Positions 18,071-27,069 are shown, counted from the first letter of the stretch. The stretch: 64,000 nt of DNA from Clostridioides difficile_D (GCA_945861085.1 OX244046.1:2108001-2172000); one strand, 5' to 3'. Numbers and translations: made by a program. Notes: generated by a model not told the origin, from the letters alone.

Positions 18071-18682
18071 ATGATAAACGATATTAAAAATAAATTTAAA
18101 GATTATAAACCATATATAAATGGATACAAAAATATGAAAAGAGCATCTGTTTTAATTCCAATAGTAGAAATAAATAATATACACCATATATTATTTGAAG
18201 TTCGCTCAAAAAATTTAAAGCATCAACCTAGCGAGATTTCTTTTCCAGGTGGCAAGATAGAATCTAATGAAACTCCATATGAAGCTGTTATTAGAGAAAC
18301 TTGTGAAGAACTTGGAACTTTTAATGAAAATATAGAAATCATAGCAAGCCTTGACCTGCTTATAACACCTGTAAAGTTTATAATACATCCATATTTAGGA
18401 TATATAAAAAATATTAATAATTTAAATATAAATAAGGATGAAGTTGACCACACTTTTTTGGTTCCTATAAAATATCTTTTAGAAAATCCTCCAAATACTT
18501 ACAATAATACTGTAAAGGTTTTTCCTGACGAGAATCTACCATATGGCTCAATTCCAAACCAAAAAGATTACAAATTTGAAAGTGGAAGTTATCCTATTCT
18601 ATTTTATAAATATAAAGATTATGTAATTTGGGGAATGACAGCAAAAATACTAGAAAATTTTTTAAATTTTTTATCAGAATAA
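18071..18682 (+). CDS. Nudix hydrolase, CoA pyrophosphatase (NudL/YeaB-like)
   Basis: A 203 aa protein. The Nudix box spans about residues 62-84 (the part GKIESNETPYEAVIRETCEE is visible, followed by LG) with all catalytic glutamates. The preceding QPSEISFPGG matches the NudL signature that distinguishes CoA pyrophosphatases, and VPIKYLLENP follows the box by about 60 residues as in that family. It would split CoA into phosphopantetheine and 3',5'-ADP. It is a single gene, with AGGAGG seven bases before the ATG. Confidence 0.85.
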   Translation: MINDIKNKFKDYKPYINGYKNMKRASVLIPIVEINNIHHILFEVRSKNLKHQPSEISFPGGKIESNETPYEAVIRETCEELGTFNENIEIIASLDLLITPVKFIIHPYLGYIKNINNLNINKDEVDHTFLVPIKYLLENPPNTYNNTVKVFPDENLPYGSIPNQKDYKFESGSYPILFYKYKDYVIWGMTAKILENFLNFLSE

Positions 18683-18975
18683 TACTTGTAATAAAATATA
18701 AGAACTTTATAAAATTTTCTAAATTTAAAATGTAACAATTCTAAAATATCAGAAACTATATTTTATAGTACTTTTATACTTGATTATTGTTTAATTATTA
18801 TTACATAATTTTCAATGCAATTTCAATATAAAAACTGTGTATTAATATGCACTGTCGATGAATTAAAATATGATAATCTATTTAACAAAATATGAAATAA
18901 ATGATTTTAATATATCTTTATGGTAAAATTATTAATAAGTAATAAAACTAATTAGAATATATGGAGGTGCTTATA

Positions 18976-19314
18976 ATGTTTGCAGTAGGATTTGTTGTTA
19001 TAATTGCAATTGCCTCTTTCATTTTAAGTGTACTATTATTTAATGGAAAAGCCAGTATGCTATTAGCAGGTTATAACTCTATGAGTGATAAAGAAAAAGC
19101 ACGATATGATATAAAAAAATTATGCAGGAGTTCTAGTATTGTTACTTTTATTGTCTCTATAATGTTATTTATTATGGCATTTTTGGGATATAAAATAGAG
19201 AGTGGTCAAATGGATGAAAAAAGAATGATTCCATTTTCTATAATATTTATAATAGTTATACTTTCCAGTGTATTTTTTAATATCTATTACTCTAACAAAA
19301 AATGTAAAAAATAA
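18976..19314 (+). CDS. DUF3784 family small membrane protein
   Basis: A 112 aa protein with three hydrophobic segments (about 1-25, 55-75, 85-105). The DUF3784 signature LLAGYNSMSDKEKARYDIKKLCR sits between the first two helices; its halves are AGYNSMSDKEKARYD and IKKLCR. The role of the family is unknown. An upstream in-frame ATG at 18961 is part of the sequence ATGGAGGTG that serves as the ribosome binding site, so the ATG at 18976 is preferred. A terminator follows the stop. Confidence 0.75.
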   Translation: MFAVGFVVIIAIASFILSVLLFNGKASMLLAGYNSMSDKEKARYDIKKLCRSSSIVTFIVSIMLFIMAFLGYKIESGQMDEKRMIPFSIIFIIVILSSVFFNIYYSNKKCKK

Positions 19315-19328
19315 ATATTCATAGGCTG

Positions 19329-19361
19329 AGCAGTTAATTATGAAAGATTGGCTGCTTTTTC
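19329..19361 (+). terminator. Terminator of the DUF3784 gene
   Basis: AGCAGTTAAT and ATTGGCTGCT pair (two G-T or mismatched positions) around a short loop and run into TTTTTC, 15 bases past the stop codon at 19314. Confidence 0.7.
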
Positions 19362-19719
19362 ATGTTCATTGGCAATCTTATCAATTAAATATTTTAACAC
19401 TTAAAAATCTCTATAAAAAATAATGTGTATCATATAAACTTCTAATAGTGATTTTACTGTGTGGTTACAGTCTACCATGTCATAATTTAGTATATAATAG
19501 AGAATTACTAATGGCATTTAACTAAGCTTTGATAAAATAGAATAAAAATAGATGTACAATTAAATTATATCTTATATAAAATTTATTTTCATTGACATCA
19601 AAAACTGAAATCAGCATAATACATGACATATGTGCTTAGAATAAAAAATTTTGATATAATTTGTTTTATAAGTACATCTATTTTAATTAGTTTACATAAT
19701 CTTATTATTTTATACAGTA
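19362..19719. other. Intergenic region between convergent genes
   Basis: About 360 AT-rich bases between the DUF3784 gene and the end of miaB. No ORF with a ribosome binding site was found, and no strong terminator for miaB was seen. Confidence 0.4.
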
Positions 19720-21156
19720 TTAATTATTTACCAGTACCCCATTTAATGAAAAAGTTCTAGGTTCAGTGATTTTAACCATAACTAATTTCCCAATCAAATC
19801 GTCATTTCCACCTTCAAAATTTACAAGTTTATTTTGTCTAGTTCTACCAGAAAATTTACTCTCATTATTTTTACTTCTTCCTTCAACTAGAACTTCAACT
19901 ATTCTATTTTTATATCCATCATTTATCTCTGCAGAAATCCTATTTACAGCTTCTAATACCCTATTAAATCTCTCATGCTTTATTTCTTCTGGAATTTGAT
20001 TTTCCATTTTAGCAGCAGGAGTTCCCTGTCTTTTAGAATAAATAAATGTAAAAGCTGAATCATATCTAACTTTTTCAACTACATCTAAAGTATCCAATAA
20101 ATCTTCTTCTGTTTCTCCAGGGAAACCAATCATTAAATCTGTAGAGAAAGCAATATCTGGAACTTCTTTTTTAGCTTTTTCTATTATTTCTAAATAATAT
20201 TCCTTTGTATAATGTCTATTCATTTTTTTCAAGAGACTACTACTTCCACATTGTATTGGTAAGTGTAAAAATTCACACACCTTATCACAATCTCTAATTG
20301 CATATATTACTTCATCAGATATATCTTTTGGATGAGATGTCATAAATCGAATCCTTTCAATTCCTTCTATATCATTTACTTTTCTTAAAAGTTCTGAGAA
20401 TGTAACTGGATTTTCAAGTGTCTTCCCATAAGAATCTACATTTTGTCCGAGTAAAGTTATTTCTTTCGTTCCATTTGCAACAAGCTCCTTTATCTCATTA
20501 ATTATATCTTCAGGAGTTCTACTTCTTTCTCTTCCTCTTGTGTATGGAACTATACAGTATGTGCAGAAATTATTGCATCCATACATTATATTTACAAACG
20601 CTTTTAATTCAAATTTTCTATTACTTCTAAGACCTTCTACTACCTCTCCATCCACATTCCATACATCTACTAGCATTTTTTCAGAATTCATTGATTCTGT
20701 AAGTAATTGTGGAAATTTATATAGATTATGTGTTCCAAATATAAGGTCTACATGTTTATATTTTTTTCTTAGTTCCTCTACAACATGAGGCTGTTGCATC
20801 ATACATCCACATACAGCTATTTTCATATTTGGATTTTTCCCTTTTAGATGTTTTAATTGCCCTAAGTTGCCATATACTTTTAACTCTGCATTTTCTCTAA
20901 CTGCACATGTGTTATATATTATTAAATCACTTTCTTCAACCATCATTGACATTTGGTATCCCATTTCTTCTAACATTGAACATAATTTTTCTGAATCATG
21001 TTCATTCATTTGGCATCCAAAGGTTTGAGTAAACACGAGTTTTCTCTTTCCTGTTCTGTTGAAGTACTCTTCATTTTGTCTGTGTATTTGTTCTATATAT
21101 TTATCTTGTTCTTGTATTTTCTCTATAGGTATTGTTACTTGTTTTCTTTTGCTCAC
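19720..21156 (-). CDS. miaB: tRNA-2-methylthio-N6-dimethylallyladenosine synthase MiaB
   Basis: A 478 aa radical-SAM methylthiotransferase acting on i6A37 made by MiaA. The N-terminal MTTase domain carries the first cluster cysteines (TFGCQMNEHDSEK near 45, NTCAVRENAE near 86, AVCGCMMQ near 118). The radical-SAM motif GCNNFCTYCIVPYTRGRERS lies near 193, and a C-terminal TRAM domain ends GVLVNN. The start is GTG at 21156: AGGAGG lies seven bases upstream and no ATG fits. In many clostridia miaB sits directly before mutS; here about 6 kb of other genes separate them. Confidence 0.95.
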   Translation of the reverse strand: MSKRKQVTIPIEKIQEQDKYIEQIHRQNEEYFNRTGKRKLVFTQTFGCQMNEHDSEKLCSMLEEMGYQMSMMVEESDLIIYNTCAVRENAELKVYGNLGQLKHLKGKNPNMKIAVCGCMMQQPHVVEELRKKYKHVDLIFGTHNLYKFPQLLTESMNSEKMLVDVWNVDGEVVEGLRSNRKFELKAFVNIMYGCNNFCTYCIVPYTRGRERSRTPEDIINEIKELVANGTKEITLLGQNVDSYGKTLENPVTFSELLRKVNDIEGIERIRFMTSHPKDISDEVIYAIRDCDKVCEFLHLPIQCGSSSLLKKMNRHYTKEYYLEIIEKAKKEVPDIAFSTDLMIGFPGETEEDLLDTLDVVEKVRYDSAFTFIYSKRQGTPAAKMENQIPEEIKHERFNRVLEAVNRISAEINDGYKNRIVEVLVEGRSKNNESKFSGRTRQNKLVNFEGGNDDLIGKLVMVKITEPRTFSLNGVLVNN

Positions 21157-21519
21157 GTCTATTCCTCCTAGTTAATTTCTTATATTACACATAACCTTAA
21201 TTATATCAAATAAGAAAAATCTTTTAAAGATATTCTTATTTTTCCATGTATGTTTTGATGGTAAATTTAATGATTTACATATATTACCCTTCTAAAATAT
21301 AAAAAGTGTATTATTTAGCATAACAACAAAAATGGGGTATCTCAAAATGAACTTTCTAGTTCATGAGGCACTTTTTTTGTATGAAATTAAATATATTTTC
21401 ATCATTTCAGCAATGAAAAAGGCTTATCTCTATTTTAGTATAATCCCCTTATAGTAGACATTTAAATAAAAGGCCATTATAATAGGTCTAAAAAGTGTAT
21501 ACTCTAAGGGGGTTTTTCT

Positions 21520-21837
21520 ATGTCTAAAAAACACAAAAAATATAGCAAAGAACTTAAACTAAAAGCTGTAAACTTATATATAAAAGAAGGATACTCATCA
21601 TACAAAATTGCTGAGATGCTGAATATAAGAAGCAAAACACAAGTTCAAAACTGGGTAAAAGATTATAAAAATAAAGGTAAAATTGCATTTAATGAGGAAA
21701 CTAGGGGAAGATTTAAAAATATTAGTCTAGAAAATGATAATAGAATATTTAAATCTGTTGAAGAAGAATTGAAGTACTTACGCATGGAGAATGAATTCTT
21801 AAAAAAGTTAAGTACCCTATCGGACAAGTCAAAGTAA
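21520..21837 (+). CDS. IS3-family transposase OrfA
   Basis: A 105 aa DNA-binding subunit. The helix-turn-helix lies in residues 9-50 (KELKLKAVNLYIKEGYSSYK, then IAEMLNIRSKTQVQNW), followed by a leucine-zipper stretch EEELKYLRMENEFLKKL at about 81-97. In this family OrfA alone dampens transposition, while the frameshifted OrfAB fusion is the active transposase. The start ATG follows GGGGG, a strong site. The reading frame ends at 21837 in TAA after passing the slippery site. Confidence 0.9.
   Translation: MSKKHKKYSKELKLKAVNLYIKEGYSSYKIAEMLNIRSKTQVQNWVKDYKNKGKIAFNEETRGRFKNISLENDNRIFKSVEEELKYLRMENEFLKKLSTLSDKSK
21801..21807 (+). other. Programmed -1 frameshift site A-AAA-AAG
   Basis: The heptamer lies in the orfA frame as A AAA AAG. 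The -1 frame is open from 21795 through the orfB ATG at 21864, so slippage would fuse OrfA residue ~96 to VKYPIGQVKVSDKFK and on into OrfB. This is the standard way IS3 elements make the transposase. Confidence 0.8.
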
Positions 21838-21863
21838 GCGATAAATTTAAAACAATTAAACTT

Positions 21864-22691
21864 ATGTCTAGGAAGTATAGTATTTCTAGTATGTGTAAGT
21901 TGATAGGTGTGTCAAGAAGCGGTTACTATAAATGGCTAAGTTATTCTAAAAAATCTTCCGATAGGGGTATCAAAGATAGAATTATTAAGGATTATATAAT
22001 TGAAATACATAAAAAATATAGAGGCACTTACGGTAGAAAAAGAATTTGTACTTATTTAAATAAAATACTTGATACCCCTATTAATCATAAGAGAGTATAT
22101 AGGTTGATGAAAGAACTAGGTATTAAATCTATTATTAGAAAGAAAGTATATAGACGTAAGTTTAAATCATCTGAGGTATATGATAATATATTAAATCGTG
22201 AATTTACAGCTAATCAACCATTAGAAAAAATTTGTATGGATATAACATACATACCTATCGGTAAAAAATTCTTATATATGAATGTAGCCAAAGATTTATT
22301 TAATGGTGAAATAGTCGCATATGAGATAAGTACAAAAATGGATTCTAAATTAGTTAATAATACAGTAAATCAACTAATAAATATGAATGTAGCTAAAGAT
22401 TGTATTTTACATACAGATCAAGGTTCACAATATACAAGTAGATCGTACTCTAAAAGGCTTAAGGATAATGGTATTATACAATCTATGTCCCGAAGGGGCA
22501 ACTGCTGGGATAATGCTCCTATAGAAAGTTTTTTCAGTCATTTTAAATCTGAATTAATATATTTAATTGATACTACAGATCCAAAGGAAATGATTAGTCT
22601 AATAAAAGATTATATTTATTTTTATAATAATGAAAGAATACAATTAAAAAACGGAATGAGTCCGATTGAATATCGAACTCATTCCGAGTAA
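21864..22691 (+). CDS. IS3-family transposase OrfB (integrase catalytic domain)
   Basis: A protein of 275 aa. It has an HTH_21-type region (HKKYRGTYGRKRICTYLN near 48-65) followed by the rve catalytic core. The first Asp is in CMDITYIPIG (about 120), the second in HTDQGSQYTS (about 180), and the Glu is in WDNAPIESFFSHFKSE (about 215), so the DDE triad is complete. It is probably made mainly as the -1 frameshift fusion with OrfA; the internal ATG lacks a convincing ribosome binding site. Confidence 0.92.
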   Translation: MSRKYSISSMCKLIGVSRSGYYKWLSYSKKSSDRGIKDRIIKDYIIEIHKKYRGTYGRKRICTYLNKILDTPINHKRVYRLMKELGIKSIIRKKVYRRKFKSSEVYDNILNREFTANQPLEKICMDITYIPIGKKFLYMNVAKDLFNGEIVAYEISTKMDSKLVNNTVNQLINMNVAKDCILHTDQGSQYTSRSYSKRLKDNGIIQSMSRRGNCWDNAPIESFFSHFKSELIYLIDTTDPKEMISLIKDYIYFYNNERIQLKNGMSPIEYRTHSE

Positions 22692-22804
22692 AGATAGCCT
22701 TTTTTAAGTCTGTCTACTTGACAGGGACATATCCAACATATCCAATTTTGAGACAGCCTCTTTATTATATAAAATATATAATTTTTTACTAAATATAATT
22801 AAAT

Positions 22805-24241
22805 CTATTCATTTTCAATTAAATAACAATTATTTAGTATTAAATATTGACCTTTCTCAACTGTTATATATCTGCTTCCTGAAAAAATATCATTAGTAAC
22901 TACTCCATCTACATCGCCTAAACTGTCATTTCTAACTTCATAATATGCATCAGAAGAGTTTGACATTATAATATATTCTCCAGCAGGAATTTCTAATCCA
23001 ATTTTATACATACCATTTCCAAACTTGCCATTCTTTGTCTTTTGAGCTTTAGCATATTTTGATAATATCATTGTTGAATCCTCAATTTTAATATATTGCC
23101 CATTCTTTAAGGTTATATATCTAGTCCCACTAAAAATATCATTTGAAAGTATACTATCAACATTTCCTGTACTATCACTTGTAACTTCATAATAAGAGGC
23201 ATAACTTCCTGAATTTGAAGTTATTAAGTATTCACCTGCTGAAATATCTTTTCCAACTTTATACATTCCAGCTTTTATAGTTTTTGTAGTTGGCTTAAAG
23301 TTTTCTACAACACCAGTATTAACATCTCCAATTCCATTTGTGATATTTAGACATTGTTGTATTATATTTGAATCTATATATCCTATAGAAGTTATCTTTT
23401 TAGCATTCTTTAAAATACTTTTATTACTATCATCGCTAACTAAAACCATCGGACTATATTTTGATAAAGATGAGCCTACAAGTGCATTTGTTAATTCATA
23501 AGCCCCAGCTACATAAAACTCTCTGGTATTCTTATAAAATTTATTTATTATTGCTTTATTAGTTTCAAAACGAGTACTTCCCCCTAGTCTAATAGATTTA
23601 GTATTTTTTACTAAAGTGGTACTCATTGAAGAGGTTCCACCTATTGCATAAGACTTTAAACCACTAGTTGAAAAAGGTACGCTTCGTCCATTAGTAAGAA
23701 TTATTGGTGCTTTATCTCTTACTGCTACAGATGCAATACTTATAGCATCTGCTTCTCCTTTATATGCATTTGTTAACATAACAGTATCAACTTTTTTTAT
23801 TGAATTTATTTCTTTTGCAACATTATAACTTGTTTTTATTCTGTCACTTCCTTGAATTCTGACAACTTTTATATTCTTAGATTTTAATGAATTTTCGACA
23901 TATGTACTAACAGAGTACGTTCCTCCAATTATATAAACTTTTGATACCTTTTTTAATCTTATGGATGTCTCAGTTGGTATAGTATTTTTTTCAGTTAGTA
24001 ATATTGGTGCATTTAAAGCCCCTGATAATCCACTCGCACTTAAACCATCTGATATAGAATTACTAGTATTAATTAGTATAGCAGTCTTATATGCGTTTTT
24101 ATCTGCTATATTCCCTGCAATCTCATACTTATTTTTTCCTTGTATTTTCTCTACAGATGATATTGCGTTTACTAGTTGTATATTCGCAAATACAAAAGAA
24201 ATACTTAAAGTTAATGTTAATATTCTTTTACAGAATTTCAT
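22805..24241 (-). CDS. Cell wall protein with three CWB2 modules and duplicated C-terminal domain
   Basis: A 478 aa surface protein. A signal peptide (residues 1-26, ending VNA) precedes three cell wall binding repeat 2 modules at about 32-120, 125-215 and 215-300, with motifs VYIIGGTYSVS, SYAIGGTSSMS and a degenerate third. Such triple modules anchor clostridial Cwp proteins to anionic wall polymer. The C-terminal part is a tandem repeat of about 70 residues (about 328-395 and 403-478) sharing MYK-G-I-AGEY-I-SNS, then YYEV and NDIFSG-RYIT. The gene may correspond to cwp28 of C. difficile, named from memory of gene order. GAGGAGGG precedes the ATG. Confidence 0.85.
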   Translation of the reverse strand: MKFCKRILTLTLSISFVFANIQLVNAISSVEKIQGKNKYEIAGNIADKNAYKTAILINTSNSISDGLSASGLSGALNAPILLTEKNTIPTETSIRLKKVSKVYIIGGTYSVSTYVENSLKSKNIKVVRIQGSDRIKTSYNVAKEINSIKKVDTVMLTNAYKGEADAISIASVAVRDKAPIILTNGRSVPFSTSGLKSYAIGGTSSMSTTLVKNTKSIRLGGSTRFETNKAIINKFYKNTREFYVAGAYELTNALVGSSLSKYSPMVLVSDDSNKSILKNAKKITSIGYIDSNIIQQCLNITNGIGDVNTGVVENFKPTTKTIKAGMYKVGKDISAGEYLITSNSGSYASYYEVTSDSTGNVDSILSNDIFSGTRYITLKNGQYIKIEDSTMILSKYAKAQKTKNGKFGNGMYKIGLEIPAGEYIIMSNSSDAYYEVRNDSLGDVDGVVTNDIFSGSRYITVEKGQYLILNNCYLIENE

Positions 24242-24972
24242 AATAAAATTACCCTCCTCATAATAAATTTATATATAAGTACATACTCTTAAATTAGTTA
24301 TGTATTTAATAAATTTATATAAAATCATAAACTATATTAGACTAATTTCCCAATAATCACCAATGCAATTATTTATTTAGCTATAATTGTATTTATATTT
24401 ATATTAAAAATCAACTAAATTCTCATAAATAGTTATAATTATATTTTAATTCTTAATATTTTTTTAATTATGTTATTTTAATAGATTTATTTTTTTTTAA
24501 GTACATAGATTTATTTCTCAAAATATTCTGTTATTATTATAGTCATACTTATTTAATTCAATAAAAATTTTATTTAGGGTTAGTATTTTTAATTTTCCAT
24601 TGAGATATGCTGCTCTACGATATCAAAATTTCTAATTAAACTTAATTTAATATGTTGTATTGTATAATTTTGTAGTTGCATTTAATCAAGTCTTTAAAAA
24701 TGTGTTTATTATTATGTTTGTTATTCCTTTATAAAAATGCACAAGTTAAACAGAAATTTTAGTATATCTAAAGAACTGGTAAATAAAAAAGATTAATATA
24801 AAAGATTAATTTTGGAAAGTAAATTTATAAATTTTATACTTAACAACTATAAGTAAGATACATATAAAAATATAGACATAGATATGATAATTTATATAGT
24901 TATTTAGAAATATATTTCTAAATAACTATATAAGTGTTTTTATTAAAAGTAAGAAAGCATAATACTAAATTT
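24242..24972. other. Long AT-rich intergenic region
   Basis: Over 700 bases between the surface-protein promoter and the trpP terminator. No ORF with a ribosome binding site was seen on either strand. The only striking structure is the 40-base palindrome at 24893-24932, listed separately. Confidence 0.5.
24893..24932. repeat. Perfect 40-base palindrome, possible ArsR-type operator
   Basis: TATATAGTTATTTAGAAATA is followed immediately by its exact reverse complement with no loop. The core TATTTAGAAA/TTTCTAAATA is the same as that of the palindrome in the ArsR/SdpI promoter at 34245-34278. It is not followed by a good T-run on either strand, so an operator is more likely than a terminator. Confidence 0.5.
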
Positions 24973-25020
24973 TAAAAAAACATAAAAATAGACAAATTGT
25001 AATCTAGTCTATTCTTATGT
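24973..25020 (-). terminator. Terminator of trpP
   Basis: ACATAAAAATAGAC (24980-24993) pairs with GTCTATTCTTATGT (25007-25020); on the minus strand TTTTTTTAAAA follows. It lies 40 bases past the trpP stop. Confidence 0.8.
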
Positions 25021-25059
25021 TCTTTGATTAATATTATAAAGTAAAGTATTATTTCATAT

Positions 25060-25611
25060 TTAACTTTGATAGCTAACTCTTCTTATTGATAGGCTAACAA
25101 TCTTGAATAAAAATATTCCAGCAACTAGATTTATTAAAACAGCTGGTAGTACTACTGCCAAAAATAAAGCTGTGAACGAAGCTCCTGGAAGGCCAACTAT
25201 GGCTTGAGCTGCTAATAAAAAAATTGTTCCACTTACAAGTGTTCCTATTGGCATTATGATTGCAACTACTATAGTATCTTGTACTTTTCTAGCCAAGTTT
25301 TTTATAAAAGGCACTTTATAACTAACATGCATTAATAAGAATACTACATTTGCTGTAAGAGTTTTATCTATTACATTAGGAATTTGACCTCCTGGAAAAC
25401 TTGATGTAAGTGCTGTAAATATTCCTGTTACTATACCTGCTATTAAGCAAGTTTTATAATCATCTTTATTTAAAACTAATATTACAAATAACATTGCTAG
25501 TGGTACATCAGGTTTCATTGGTAATCCTATAGCAGGTGTAATTTGATGTATCAATAATCCCATTGCTAAAAGTATTGCATTTAAAGTTAATTTTTTTGTA
25601 TTTGTTTTCAT
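25060..25611 (-). CDS. trpP: Tryptophan transporter TrpP
   Basis: A 183 aa membrane protein with about five or six helices, matching the TrpP family of small tryptophan importers. The start LTLNAILLAMGLLIHQITP, the stretch MKPDVPLAMLFVILVLNKD and FPGGQIPNVIDKTLTANV near residues 72-89 are characteristic. The Trp-specific T-box directly upstream supports tryptophan as the substrate. It would be made when uncharged tRNA-Trp accumulates. GGAAGGAAG-like purines precede the ATG. Confidence 0.88.
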   Translation of the reverse strand: MKTNTKKLTLNAILLAMGLLIHQITPAIGLPMKPDVPLAMLFVILVLNKDDYKTCLIAGIVTGIFTALTSSFPGGQIPNVIDKTLTANVVFLLMHVSYKVPFIKNLARKVQDTIVVAIIMPIGTLVSGTIFLLAAQAIVGLPGASFTALFLAVVLPAVLINLVAGIFLFKIVSLSIRRVSYQS

Positions 25612-25740
25612 TTTTGTACTTCCTTCCTTTTTTTATTTTCAATTTATTTTTTTGCCAATTTACTATATCATCATCTTTAGCATTAGAAATTCATAACATC
25701 TTTTTCACCACCTTCTATATTTTAAATTTTTAGTAAAATA

Positions 25741-26022
25741 AAAAACTCCGTCCTAAACTAATAGGACGGAGATTATCCGCGTTGCCACCTAAATTATATA
25801 AAAATTAAGATAAAATTCAATTTTTATACATCTCATTATCAGATACTTACATACCTTATTCGCTATAACGTGCGACTGACGATAAAGTCTACTCTCAAAA
25901 CTATGATTTCAATTTACTCCTCTAAGGGCCATTCATCAAATTTTTTCTTGCTAAGATTCCACCATCCTCAGCTCTCTATACTGAACCTAAATTCAACTAC
26001 TCATCCTTGTCATAGGATTTAA
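25741..26022 (-). promoter_or_regulatory. T-box leader, Trp specifier, upstream of trpP
   Basis: On the minus strand the leader shows AGAGAGCTGAGGATGGTGG (stem I), a specifier region GAATGGCCCTTAGAGGAG with TGG at 25931-25929, the T-box AGGTGGCAACGCGG at about 25776-25790, and a terminator with arms CTCCGTCCTA/TAGGACGGAG and a T-run (25741-25773). TGG reads tRNA-Trp, matching the downstream trpP gene. Uncharged tRNA should stabilise the antiterminator. Confidence 0.93.
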
Positions 26023-26161
26023 TTTATTGTATTATATTTTGTTGTTAAAATAATAATATTCTTTTTTCTAAAAAATGTCAATATATTTTTATAAATTTTA
26101 AAATATATTTTATCACCTTTTTGTTATATATTGATTATATAGCAATTAAAAAAAATGTAAA

Positions 26162-26272
26162 AAAACCTCGCCTTATATCCCCACACCTAAAGGAGGAGGT
26201 TTTATGGCGAATTTTAATAATCTATTTTTTTCTTTTAATTCTTCTTCTGTTAATTCAGTTAATGACTCTTGA
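26162..26272 (+). CDS. Possible 22-codon peptide with sequestered ribosome binding site
   Basis: ATG at 26204 directly follows AAGGAGGAGGTTTT, an unusually strong site. The frame encodes MANFNNLFFSFNSSSVNSV plus NDS and ends at TGA 26270-26272; after the TGA the same frame stays open for 12 more codons. AAAACCTC (26162-26169) pairs with GAGGTTTT (26196-26203), so the 3' part of the site is in a hairpin. The same hairpin read on the minus strand has a T-run and may simply be the terminator of the 26364-26762 gene. The coding status is doubtful. Nothing else was seen between 26023 and 26363. Confidence 0.3.
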   Translation, partial: KTSPYIPTPKGGGFMANFNNLFFSFNSSSVNSVNDS

Positions 26273-26363
26273 TGCAATATCGCAAATGATGAAGTTAAAA
26301 GTTTATATTAGTCATAGTACAATAAAGTTACAAGAAACAACTATGTAGTTTTCATTATTGTAT

Positions 26364-26762
26364 TTAATAAAATCTTTTCTTATTTTTTTTAATAAATATT
26401 AGTATTACTAAGACGATAACAATAGATATAACTATTACAGACAATATCAACTTTAATATAATATTGTATCTTTTTACACTTCGACTTCTATGTTTATTTA
26501 TAATTCGATGTCCATATTTTTTAGTTATTATACTTCGTTTTTTTAATTTTACTTTACTTTTACTAGAACTTCTACTTTTATGCCTCTTTCTAGATTTAAT
26601 AGTTGTAAATTTAGCATTATTAGATACATGGTTATTTTGTGTTGAAGAAATGTACACACTAGAATCAATAAGAGTTTCTGCCTCTACTTGTAACGGATTT
26701 ACAATGCTAATTATAAGTAAAAAAGATATAACTACCCCAATTAATTTTTTCTTTTCTTTCAT
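26364..26762 (-). CDS. Small exported protein with a highly basic middle and C-terminal membrane helix
   Basis: The family is not recognised. The 132 aa protein has a signal peptide (residues 1-28, KKLIGVVISFLLIISIVNPL then QVEAE), and a short Ser/Asn-rich segment. An extremely Arg/Lys/Ser-rich stretch follows at about 57-100 (KSRKRHKSRSSSKSKVKLKK, then RSIITKK...), then a hydrophobic helix at about 103-125 and a basic tail. This suggests an extracytoplasmic loop held between two membrane parts, able to bind anionic wall polymers or nucleic acid; that is inference. GGGAG precedes the ATG. Confidence 0.6.
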   Translation of the reverse strand: MKEKKKLIGVVISFLLIISIVNPLQVEAETLIDSSVYISSTQNNHVSNNAKFTTIKSRKRHKSRSSSKSKVKLKKRSIITKKYGHRIINKHRSRSVKRYNIILKLILSVIVISIVIVLVILIFIKKNKKRFY

Positions 26763-27037
26763 ATTCTTCTCCCTTGTAAAATTTTATATCTATTTCATTA
26801 TAATATATATCTACCTAATAAATTATAAATTTTTCCAATTTATTATAAATTTTATTATCTTTAATATTATTTTGATTCTATTAATTCTTATTTTTATTAG
26901 AATTTTTCAAAGTAATATCTATTTATGATACCTAATACACAAAATAGAGGTTAAATTCATTTTTAATTAAATTTAGGATTTTTAATTAAGATAACTTAAT
27001 TAATTTCATTTAGAATTACAATGCTGTTTTTATAAAA

Positions 27038-27069
27038 TAAAAAGAATCCCATAAATAGGATTCTTTTTT
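27038..27069 (-). terminator. Terminator of the SH3-domain gene
   Basis: AAGAATCC and GGATTCTT pair around an 8-base loop; on the minus strand the stem runs into TTTTTATTTTAT. It lies about 40 bases past the stop at 27106. Confidence 0.82.

Larger units (their letters stand above)
21334..22760 (+). mobile_element. IS3-family insertion sequence (IS150-like)
   Basis: It encloses orfA and orfB with the DDE motif. The ends share an imperfect inverted repeat: left GGGGTATCTCAAAAT at 21334, right (reverse) GAGGCTGTCTCAAAAT ending at 22760. A canonical A-AAA-AAG slippery site joins the two ORFs, so the element looks intact and potentially active. No clear target duplication could be read at the edges. 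It lies 177 bases upstream of the miaB start, transcribed away from it. Confidence 0.88.

Noticed and set aside
24242..24972. Hidden genes or a CRISPR array in the long intergenic region
   Set aside because: No regularly spaced repeats and no frame with a ribosome binding site were seen; only the palindrome at 24893-24932 stands out.
26121..26348. 75-codon plus-strand ORF
   Set aside because: It has no start site and low-complexity residues, and the strong ribosome binding site in this stretch belongs to a different frame.
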